DNA of 64,000 nucleotides from Corythucha ciliata (taxonomy: Eukaryota; Arthropoda; Insecta; Hemiptera; Tingidae). Position 1 is the first letter of the stretch. Each line of letters opens with the position of its first letter. Of the stretch, positions 48,301 through 57,700 are shown piece after piece. The stretch spans positions 5,580,001-5,644,000 of the forward strand of contig CM075941.1 in NCBI GenBank assembly GCA_038030265.1, in the 5' to 3' direction. The position numbers and the translations under genes were made by a program. Below the pieces are notes generated by a model. It had not been told where the DNA came from. It saw only the letters and a program-made list of their open reading frames with translations, and did no database searches.

Positions 48301-48758
48301 AGGTCGTAGTAAATAGTAAGTTTAGTCATTTTTAAGGCGCGAAAATAGTCAGTTTTTGCCATTTTTTGGTGCAACTATAGTCAGCTTATCCGGATTTTTG
48401 GGGGGAATACCTAGTTCAGCTATTTGAAGGATCCGAGTGGCTATCAAGCCAGTTTTAGTAGAGCAAAGTATACAATTTCTGAAGGCCCTCCCTTTTAAGC
48501 AAAACCTGAAACCGTGTCTTTGTTCAAGTATACATTTACGATATCCACCGGCTGTTAGGGGGCCTCCCGATAGTTCTCGCCTAGGGGCCCCGCGAGGGCT
48601 AGAAACGGCCCTGCCCCCTGAGTGGAAATTTAACAGTTTACCCCCCCCCCCTACATCCCTTTTTGGTCTGTAAACGGTCGGTGTAGCCTTTCACTGAGTA
48701 AAAACTGTCAACAGCTATGCCTCAGAGAGTGGTGCGGAATTTCGTCCCCACAGACTAC

Positions 48759-48871
48759 GGGCCGTACTCATAGTCGTCAATCAAGCTGAGTATTTGCTTA
48801 AAGATTGTCATCTGTTTTGAATCGAAATAATCAATAATACTCAGCTTGAGTGGCGACTATGAATACAGCCC
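48759..48871. mobile_element. MITE, 113 bp (GGGCCGTACTCATAGTCG ends)
   Basis: The left end GGGCCGTACTCATAGTCG pairs with a right end whose reverse complement is GGGCTGTATTCATAGTCG. The inner arms share TCAAGCTGAGTATT, so the arms reach about 40 bp of a 113-bp element. Confidence 0.85.
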
Positions 48872-49000
48872 TTGAAACATGAAATAAATTGGACAAAATA
48901 CCACCGGTTTGTCAGTCGGTTGTCCATTGAGTCTGTTGATCGATTTATTATGTAAACAGTCGACGTTTTGGTAGTAAACCTCAGTTTCGGACATCTTTCA

Positions 49001-49143
49001 GGGGCCCTGTTCTGTAAGAATTAAGTATTCCTAGGAACATCCTTTTCCACCCGTCCACCCCGAATTGAATCACATGTTGATGGGGAGGACGGGTGGAAAG
49101 AGACAGTGATAGTGACAGTTAAAAGTTATAGAACAGGCTCCCT
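49001..49143. mobile_element. MITE, about 143 bp (GGGGCCTGTTCTGTAA family)
   Basis: The left end is GGGGCCCTGTTCTGTAAGAA and the right end, reverse-complemented, is AGGGAGCCTGTTCTATAACT. Inside, TTTCCACCCGTCC and GGACGGGTGGAAA form a second inverted pair. The ends match the 508-bp element at 37885, so this is a shorter relative. Confidence 0.8.
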
Positions 49144-49315
49144 GGTTGTACAGTCAGTTTTTGAGTGTTGGAGGGGGGGGGGTGAATTTCACAGTTATCA
49201 GACCGTTTTGAGTACCCGAAAGGACAATTCCCGTTTGACGAGGTGAATTGTTGTCAGTTTCTGTTTTCTTAGGCTGGTCCATGAATTTGGCCAATTTCCC
49301 AATTTCAACCAGAAT

Positions 49316-49398
49316 GAAAAAACTGTCCATCACCCGTATGACCGCGCTTGGGAAGGGCCCTATGTGACCCTTAAATGTGACTTTTCGGACTTAATAAA
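49316..49398. repeat. Dispersed repeat (ATGACCGCGC family), copy 2
   Basis: ATGACCGCGCTTGGGAAGGG, CCCTATGTGACCCTTAAAT and TTTCGGACTTAATAAAAAA align with 46672-46751 in the same orientation. Confidence 0.8.
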
Positions 49399-49399
49399 A

Positions 49400-49946
49400 A
49401 AAAACAATCCTAGGGCCTTAGTACACGAACGGTCGGGAAAAAATGCCGCAATCGGGATCCAAGGATGCCAAATGAGAAATAACATGATCCCTTATTTTTT
49501 CCTCAATTCTAGCTGAGCATTAACACGATGTGTTAATTTTAGTTGCGAATGAGTGATCGCAGTGATTTTCTAAAGATCCTGGGGATTTGCGAATTTTCTC
49601 TTTTTTTAGACGTGAATCAGTACTTTCCCCTATATCAGTGGTGAAGAAGCTTTGAGCTTTTCTGGGGCACGGGTCGATCCGCCCCCCCCCCTCGTCACTA
49701 GCACGGTACGCTGTTGATTTATGAAGTCCTATTAATTGGCAGCTTCGAAGTTCCCTCACCACCTCACTAGTGAGACTGTTCGTTTTACACTTTTTGGGGT
49801 TCTTGTGAGTTTTTGGCCGGTTTTTTTTCGGGGGGCTCAAATATTTGGCTCTCCATTTTACTTGGACTCGCAAACTTAACTGCGTTTAACTGGCTTTAAT
49901 TCTGATAGAATTTTTTCCGCTGTTACTCTTATTTTTGTCTCCCTAG
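49400..49946. other. Upstream region or first intron of the myotubularin gene
   Basis: Contains type C words (GCTGAGCATTAACACG, TTAGTTGCGAATGAGTGA) and a poly-C tract near 49682. The pyrimidine-rich run ending CTCCCTAG at 49946 is the acceptor of the first readable exon. The start-codon exon should lie here or further upstream but I could not identify it. Confidence 0.5.
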
Positions 49947-52395
49947 CTGAATTCGAGTCCTGCGAGTCAATCATCTTCACGGTCACTGGCATCGAGTTCA
50001 ACTGCCGCTTCCACGCTGGAAAATGATAGTAGAACCAGAGTATGTCAACTATGAGTGTTTTCACTATAATACATATTATATTTCTGTGTCTTGATGAATT
50101 ATGTACGAATAGGGTAGCGGGCCTGGAGGCACTCTCGTGGCTGGTTTAGATGGAACAGCTGGACCCGGTACTAGCGCTACGTCGTCACCACCAAGACCAG
50201 AGGACCCGCCACTGTCGCCCGGTGAAAGAAATCAGGGCCTGGCGCGCGATGTCACTTATTTGTGTCCCTACAGCGGACCAACTCGAGGATTTCTCTACGT
50301 GACCAATTACAAATTGCACTTTCGGAGTGTCGACCGGGACCCGCCTTTTATTCTCGAAGTGCCTCTGGGTGTTGTGAGTTCAAGTTTCTTCTTTTTTTCA
50401 CGGTAAGCGTTTAATTCTCCGTTGGGCCTAGATTGCACGGGTAGAAAAAGTCGGAGGGCAGTCTAGCAGAGGTGAAAATTCATACGGTCTCGAGTTATTT
50501 TGCAAAGACATGCGAAATTTAAGATTCGGCCATAAACAGGTGTGTTCATTTTAAGAATGATTCGTTACAATTCCATTGCTAAAAGTAATTATTGCAGGAA
50601 AATCACTCAAGGAGGAACGTTTTCGAAAAATTGCAACAGTATGCTTTTCCCCTGTCGCATAAACTGCCTCTATTTTCTTTTGAATATTCTGAAACATTCC
50701 CCGAAAATGGTTGGACTGTCTACGAGCCCGTTGCTGAGTTCCGAAGAATGGTACAAAGTTTTTAATTTTTTTCTCCGTTACAAAAACTCATTCATCTCCT
50801 ACTATCAGGGCATCCCAAATGACATGTGGAGAATCACGAAAATAAACGACACGTACGAAGTTTGCGACTCGTATCCAGCAGTTTGGGCGGTCCCTTTGGC
50901 CGCCACCGACGACGACCTTCGAATAGTGGCCTCGTTTCGTAGTCGAGGTCGCCTACCAGTACTTTCTTGGCTTCACCCCGAGAGTCAAGCGACGCTGTCG
51001 CGGTGCGCACAGCCTTTAGTGGGTGTGTCGGGTAAACGGTGTCGCGAGGACGAGAAATACATACAAATGATTATGGATGCGAACGCTCAGTCTCATAAAA
51101 TGTTTCTCTGTGACGCAAGACCAAGGTGATTTTCAAATTTTAATATTTGATCGACTGGGATTTTTTACATCAACTTTTTAATTTTCCAGCACTAACGCCA
51201 TTGCGAACAAAGCTAAAGGCGGTGGCTATGAGGCAGACGACGCCTACCCATTCGCTGAAATATGTTTTTTTGATATACACAATATTCACGTTATGCGCGA
51301 ATCTCTCAGGAAATTAAAAGAACTCTGCTTTCCGAACATCGAAGAATCAAAATGGTTGAGTGGAATTGAGTCGACGTACTGGCTGAAACACATCAAGTGC
51401 ATTCTGGCTGGAGCGTGTCGAATAGTCGATAAAATAGAAACACACAAGACCAGTGTTCTTGTTCATTGCTCTGACGGATGGGACAGGACCTCTCAAGTAC
51501 GAAATTGATTTTTTTTTTTCGTGTGCATTTCCCTCTAAATTTCCGTTTATTTTTAAAATCACAGTTGTCAGCACTTTCTATGCTTCTCTTGGATCCCTAC
51601 TATCGAACGATAAAAGGTTTTGAAGTTCTTATTGAAAAAGAATGGATTTGTTTTGGACATAAGTTTCAATTGGTAAGGAATAAGTTTAATTCTGTTTGCA
51701 TACTTTCTACCTCCTTATTTTATAGAGGATAGGCCACGGTGATGACAACCACTCTGATGCTGATCGTTCACCCGTTTTTCTTCAATTTATGGATTGCGTC
51801 TGGCAAGTGACGCAACAGTTCCCAAACGCGTTCGAATTTAACGACTGCTTCCTCATTACAATCATTGATCACTTATACTCTTGTAAATTTGGAACTTTTC
51901 TATTCAATACGTAAGGGTGTCTCGGTCAGTTCTGAATGCTTCTTCATGTGTTTCATTATTGTTTTTATTTCACATTTAAAAGCGAGAAGGAGAGAGTTCA
52001 AGAGCAATTGAAACAAAAAACAGTGTCTCTCTGGTCCTACATCAACAGCTCTATGGACTTATACAAAAACCCGCTTTATTACGCCCAGCAGCAAGTTCTT
52101 GTACCGGTCGCCAGCATGAGACACGTGAAACTCTGGCGAGGACTGTACTGTCGTTGGAATCCTACAATGAGGCCGCAGGTACGAGACCATTTTTTCTCGT
52201 GACAAATCTTTTTTTCATTTTTTGAACGTATTTTCATTCATATTCTAGGAACCCATTTATCAGAGAACCCGCGAACTCCTCGCACTAAAAGAACAACTGG
52301 ACAAAATGGCTGACGATTCGAGGAGGGAACTAAAAAATCGCTTGGCTCGCAGCTCGAATATGCCTGCTCGGCTTGGCTCGCCCATACACGGTTAA
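49947..52395 (+). CDS. MTMR2: Myotubularin-family phosphoinositide 3-phosphatase (first exon missing)
   Basis: Ten exons join in phase to 1875 nt (624 codons plus stop): 49947-50039, 50113-50373, 50432-50539, 50598-50750, 50809-51125, 51190-51496, 51565-51672, 51726-51910, 51983-52178, 52249-52395. Introns are 53-73 bp. The first exon is Ser-rich, as in the MTMR2 N-terminus. Exons 2-4 encode the PH-GRAM domain ([31 protein letters not shown]). Exons 5-9 encode the phosphatase, with [20 protein letters not shown] and the active site HCSDGWDRT (Cys codon 51467, Arg 51485), so it should be active. The last exon encodes a probable coiled coil with no PDZ-binding tail. The family dephosphorylates PI3P and PI(3,5)P2 on endosomes. 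Human MTMR2 has 643 residues, so little is missing. MTM1 or MTMR1 orthology is possible. Confidence 0.95.
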
Positions 52396-53460
52396 AACGG
52401 TTTTCAAGTATTGTTTACCGGCTGTTTTCATCACTATCACTTGTATGTACATAAGAAAGCATCTATCTACATTATATTGTACAAATTTTTGTTTTTACAA
52501 AGGTATTCTTGATCAATATAAATAATAACACTGTTCGCCCCTGTTAGATATCGGTATGCATCTTAAATAGGAAAGAGGGTGGGCTCCAGGGTGAGTGCGA
52601 ATTTTAACATGCCTCGACACAAATAGGAACAGTGTTCATCTCCTATTTATAAAAATGGCAATACACACAGGGGACAGGGCTCCCCATAACGCCCACAAAA
52701 TGAGAAGCAGAGGGGGACTTAAACCGTCAAACTGTTGATTTTTCTAAAAGCGACTAACAGCAACAAGAGAACTATCCACTGGCGCTCCCTGTTGGGGGGG
52801 GAGGGGGGCAAGGGTGAACAACGAGAAGCTGAAAGCAGCTAAACTTATGTGGTGGTCGAGTGACGCCTCAGCTTCTGGAGACCGGTTAATCACAACACAC
52901 ACGCGAAACGCTTATTTTGGGGCACTTTGAAGGGTGAGGGCGACGGCCCCTTGGGAGGGAGGGGGGAGATATGGCCTGAACCATCTGTGTTTGTCAACTA
53001 AGCTCTGTCCATAATTCCCGTCCAGCTCAAATCATAATACATACTTTGGAAAAATGGCAAAAAATCGTATAAATCAACTCTGGAAAATTTTACAAAAATA
53101 GCTAAAATAGAAAGTTGCGACAAATCCGCGTGTCTAGAGGGGCTTCTTCAAGGGAAAAACCAAAATATGAACAGATTTCGATCAGATGAATCGATGAGTG
53201 GGTTTCTCGTCGGGTGGGCCAGACGTCCTACTTTCCCCCCACATGTCCTACTTCGTAGAGCGTCCGGGCTCACTTCTCAGGCGTCCAGGGTGATGTGAAA
53301 ATTGTCCTCATATTTTTTGTGGCTCCTATTCCAAGCATCGGCTCCCAAAATCTGTGGCGCTTGGCCGCCTCGTCACTCAGTTCCCCCATTTGGCGTGATC
53401 CCCATTGTCATCAGCCCTGATGGTGAGCCGGGTCTTGTTCCTTGACTCGATTTTGCCTGG
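52396..53460. other. Myotubularin 3' UTR and downstream single-copy DNA
   Basis: The stop codon is followed by AT-rich sequence. No perfect AATAAA is present; AATATAAATAATAA near 52516-52529 is the likeliest poly(A) region. From about 52550 the sequence has poly-G tracts (52791-52808), no repeats of types A-C and no recognisable gene. Confidence 0.5.
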
Positions 53461-53951
53461 TCAGGGATCGTAGCGTACAGTGCGAAAAAACAAATTTCAT
53501 GATTTTGGGGCTTCAAGCCCCAGTATTGCTGAGTATTTTCACTCTTCCATAAGAAAAAATTTCAAATTGTGCCCCTCAAAAACCCCCAATTTCACTGATT
53601 TTTGTCATGTCCTACCCCAATTTCACTGATATTCACGCCTTTAAACCTAATTTCATGGCGTTTGCTCCTTCAAAACCCAATTTTAGGGCTTCCGCTTTTT
53701 CAGAACCCAATTTCATGGACTTTCACTTTCAAGCCCCAATTTGACGAATTTTTGCTATTTCAAAGCTCAATTTCGCGAATTTCCTCCCTTTTAAAAACCA
53801 AATTTCGTGGTTTCAGCTCTCACTAAAATCAGTTTCGCTGGTTGGTCTTATTTAGAAAATTAATTTGGCTCTTTCAAAAACACAATTTCCCGGATTTGGC
53901 TTACTTAATAAAGCTCTAATTTCGTCATTTTGGCTATTTATGGTTTTTTCC

Positions 53952-54069
53952 TTTTGCATAAAATTCCGCTCTAGAGCCGACCACTTTCACCCGTCTACTC
54001 CGTTACCATATGATATAATTCAGAGAAGACGGGTGGAAATGCGGCTTCAGAGCGGAATTTTATGCAAAT
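53952..54069. mobile_element. MITE, about 118 bp (TTTTGCATAAAATTCCGCTC ends)
   Basis: The left end TTTTGCATAAAATTCCGCTC and the reverse complement of the right end agree over about 20 bp. A second inverted pair, CACCCGTCT and AGACGGGTG, lies inside and is shared with the MITE at 49001. Confidence 0.85.
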
Positions 54070-54138
54070 GGTAAACGCTGTAAAAATCTGAGGTTTTGAG
54101 GATTTTCACTCTTTCAAAACTAAATTTGGTTCATTTAT

Positions 54139-54274
54139 GCCCGTATTTATGAACGTTCCTTGACGTTAAGGAACCCTTGAAATTATTCAGAACAGATGAT
54201 TTTATTGTGATAAAAACTGATCTCAATGGTTCCTTGACTCAAGGAAGCTTCAAGTAACGTTCATAAATACGGGC
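54139..54274. mobile_element. MITE, 136 bp (GCCCGTATTTATGAACGTT ends)
   Basis: GCCCGTATTTATGAACGTT is repeated as an exact inverted copy at the right end. Inner arms CCTTGACGTTAAGGAACC and GGTTCCTTGACTCAAGG are themselves foldbacks. It sits within the type A array. Confidence 0.9.
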
Positions 54275-54475
54275 CTTAAACCCTAATTTCACAGATGTTG
54301 GCTATATTTCACGAACAAAATTCCGTGGCCCTAGCTCTTTTCACTAGTTCGAAAAACAAAAAATGTGACTCTTTCAAAAATATCCAGAACAATATCCATA
54401 CGGGGGCTCCAAAGCTTCTCGCCAGATTTGCGCCCGTTTCGTATTGAAAAGCATAGTTAAAAAAATAAAAAATAC

Positions 54476-54775
54476 TTTAATAATGAACAAGTAAAAATGT
54501 TGTTGCTTATTTACATGAAAGCCCCCACCCCCCACACACGTAGCGTGAACTAACGTGCGGACTAGTCCGCACGCAACAAAACCATAGCAACGTGGTAAAC
54601 CTCGCTCGCGTTGTCATGTTTTGTTTTTTTTGGCGAGCGAACAAGTCCACGCGGCAGTTCGCGTTCTGAGTGGCCAGGGGAGGCCCGAAGTTGCTAAAGA
54701 CAGGAGATCCTGACTGCGATACAATCCGGTCAAGGTTTTTCGAAAGAAATCGGTTGTTTCTATTCGTAATTCCTT
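54476..54775 (-). other. Probable DFFB 3' UTR
   Basis: This is the stretch after the DFFB stop. A candidate poly(A) signal ATTAAA lies at 54481-54476 on the minus strand. The stretch is CG-richer than the repeats beyond it and includes a 20-bp perfect palindrome. Confidence 0.45.
54554..54573. repeat. 20-bp perfect palindrome
   Basis: CGTGCGGACTAGTCCGCACG is self-complementary along its whole length. It lies in the probable DFFB 3' UTR and could form a stem in the transcript, or be the footprint of a lost element. Confidence 0.9.
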
Positions 54776-57700
54776 TCATGGAGATCGCGACGAGTCAGTC
54801 TCTTGATTTATAGCCGACGTTGAATTCACCATCCTCTTAGGGTCGACTAGAGCCGTCTTGTGGGCACCCTTGTCGTGACACACGATGTGCACCAACCGGA
54901 GATTGCGTTGCGTGAACAAAAGCTCGTAGACGTAGTCAACGTTGATTCGACACTTTTTCGTCAAGGTTTTACCTGCCGCTTCAAGTATGGCGGGTACGAT
55001 GGTCCTTGACCGCTCAATTCTAGCAAGAAACGTTATTTCACTTGAATAAATTCAACACTTCATTTTGCAATCTCACCGATGGTCAAGATTCCAAGTTGAA
55101 AATATAATCCGCTGCTCGTAACTAAAATACGGGTTGATACTGTGACCCTCGCCACCCTTATGTTGACACTTTTTCTTAGACCAGACACCGTCACATTTGA
55201 AAACTCCCATCGAGTCGCACAAAGATTCTTTTTTAATTCTATTGAAGTAGAATCCCTGATAACTGTGACGGTTCAAGAGCTGCTTTAGCCCATTCAGCAA
55301 AGCATTCAGCTCGGCGTAGTGTTTTTCGTAGCTGAAATAGAGAAAGTTTCACGTCAAATAATAAACGAAATGAGGGAAATTTGGTGTCTTCTCTGACAGA
55401 AGAGACGTGCTAAACGCAATCACCAAACCCGTAGTGGTATCGGAGGGCTGCAGAGTGGACATACGGGACCCCTCAGGCCCTCAAGGGTGAAGGAAACTCA
55501 AGGGGTGGACCACTGAGGCAGGGGAATTAGAAGGCAGACGAGCTAGACAAGTGAGGTGCGAACCATTCTTCAATAGGACACGAAGCAGCGGTGGGTATCG
55601 CTCAAAGGGTTGTCTTGAGGGAAGTAAGGGCCTACCTAGGCCAGTGAAAACCAGGCTCTGAAAAGATTGAGGCCTCAGCCCGATTGCCGGTAAGCAAAAC
55701 TCGGTATTCATGAGGTACCAAGCAACAACAAGGTTACTCGGCGGAGTAGCTAACCATCCCAGCTACGGTTTGGTTGATTGGGACGGTTAGTTTGATTATG
55801 TCCCGGGCAAGGACATCCCGGAATGCAGTGTCCCGGGTTCTGTTCTAAATTTCTTAAAATTAAAATCTGAGCATAAGAATTCGCAGAAAAACACGAAACA
55901 ATTGGATTTAAAGACTGAGATGGCCGTCTCAGGGCCGAAATAAGCCCTGGAAGATGCCCGTTCCCGATTAAATTCTGTCTGGAAAGTGATAATGAGCCAA
56001 AACCATAAAAACAATTCCTAGAGACAAAATCCATGAAACTCGGGTTTGTGCGAATCGTGCGAAAACCGTGAAATTTGAAAGCTCTGGGAGAGCCAAACAC
56101 ATGAGTGAAACCCTCGATATTTGGCTTTTGAAGGAGTCAAACTCGCGAAATTTGGGTTTTATGTGATCGAAGCTCCCGAAAACAATTTGACTCAAACCCA
56201 CGGAATGATTTTAAAGTAGGAAATCTATCGAAAAGTGAAAGGTCAAAATGATCAAAGAGACAAAATTACCAAATTTGGACCCAGAAAGAGCGGAAACCAT
56301 CAAAGTTGGATTTGGAAAAAGCTAAGCTCAATAAATTTGTTTCAAATTGAGACCCAATCCGTGAAATTGGGGTCTAAAGGAGGCATTTGGATTTCAATAA
56401 TTGGAACTCAGCCTTTCTCACAAAAAACTCACCAAATTCGTGTAGGTATCAGTAGTCCTGGCCTGCCGCGATTTTTATGCAAAATGCATGAAAGAGCGGA
56501 TCTCTTAAAATTGGTTTTAGTGACAGCCGAACACTCGAAAATTGATATTTGAAAGAGCCAAACTCGCGAATTTTGAATTCACAAAAAACCAAACTTCCTC
56601 AGCAAAAACTTATTTTCGCTGGTACGTTTCACTAAAAAACCGATTTCGCCGATTCGTCTCGCCAAAAACCAATTTCGTTTGGTTGCCTAATACAAAAGCC
56701 GTTTTCACGGGGTTTGCTGACAAACCCCCATAAAGTAATTTCGAGGAGTTGGCTCATTCACTAACTGATTTTCCGGATTTTGGACGCTAAAAAACTACTT
56801 ATGCGGGTTTGCCTCGCTTAGAAACCAATTTCGTGGATTATTTATTTTGAAGCAACCCAAGTTTTGCAGCATTTTGTCTTTCAAAAAACCGAATTTCGCG
56901 GAGATTATGCACTTTTGCATACCCGTCGTTCTGGCTCACTAAAATTTCTTGGGTTTCGCTCGGCAAACAACCACTTTCATGAGCCTGACTCTCTAAAAAC
57001 ACTATTTCGTTGGGTTTTCGTTCGCTAAAATCCCTTTTTCGTAGGTTTACATGAATGATCGGTTTCAAAGAAAAAGCCTTATTCGCGAGTTGGGCTTTTT
57101 AAAAAAGATAATTAAATTTTCTTTAGCTCGGTTTTAGCCAAATAAAACGTGTCTAGCCCCCCGGCGCTAGAAAGACTTTAGGCATGTTTCGAAAAAGCGT
57201 TAATATTCTTGGCTAAAACTGCGAGGAAGCGCTGATTCGTAATCTAAAATTGAAAAAATCACTATAATTAGCGCGGCCAAAATTGATAAAAACTCTAATT
57301 TTCAGCTCAAATTGTGAAAAAGTGTTAATTCGCAGCTAAAAATGGGAGAAAAGGTTAAAAAAGAAAACGTCAATTCATGGCTAAAATTGAGAAAATTCGC
57401 GAATTCACGGGCTAGAATCGCTACTGCGCCGCTAAAATGGAGAAAAAGCGTCAGTCCGCGGCTAAACTAGAAGAAAATGACCAATTCACGGCCAAAATTG
57501 TGGTAAAATGTCACCTTATGAAGACTAACTTTGTGGCTAAAATTGAGAAATACGGCAAATTCGTGGCTATAAGTTATAAACACCGCTGATTCATGGCTAG
57601 AACTGAGAAGAAGCGCTAATCTAAAGCTAAAGGTAAAACAAAATTACTAATGATTGTTAAAATGTACAAAATGCAAATATTTGCGGCTTGAAAAAAATCT

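Larger units (their letters stand above)
46984..48613. mobile_element. Non-autonomous hAT-like element, 1630 bp
   Basis: The left end is CAGGGCCGTTTTTAGG and the right end, reverse-complemented, is CAGGGCCGTTTCTAGC. Both ends also carry GCCTAGGGGCCCCG about 45 bp inside, in opposite register. A perfect 8-bp duplication CCCCCTGA lies on each side (46976-46983 and 48614-48621). CAGGG-type ends with 8-bp duplications are the hallmark of hAT transposons. There is no transposase frame. The interior is mostly type A and related tandem repeats, a tRNA-like sequence and a MITE, so the element carries cargo. Confidence 0.85.
53465..54375. repeat. Type A repeat array interrupted by two MITEs
   Basis: Units such as CCCAATTTCATGGACTTTC and CCCAATTTCACTGATTTTTG recur every 35-45 bp with CTTTCAAAA spacers. 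The array lies between the tail-to-tail ends of the two genes. Confidence 0.8.

Noticed and set aside
51478..51732. 84-codon plus-strand frame within the myotubularin gene
   Set aside because: It is a read-through of exon 8 into flanking intron sequence; the spliced model with GT-AG borders matches the family without gaps.
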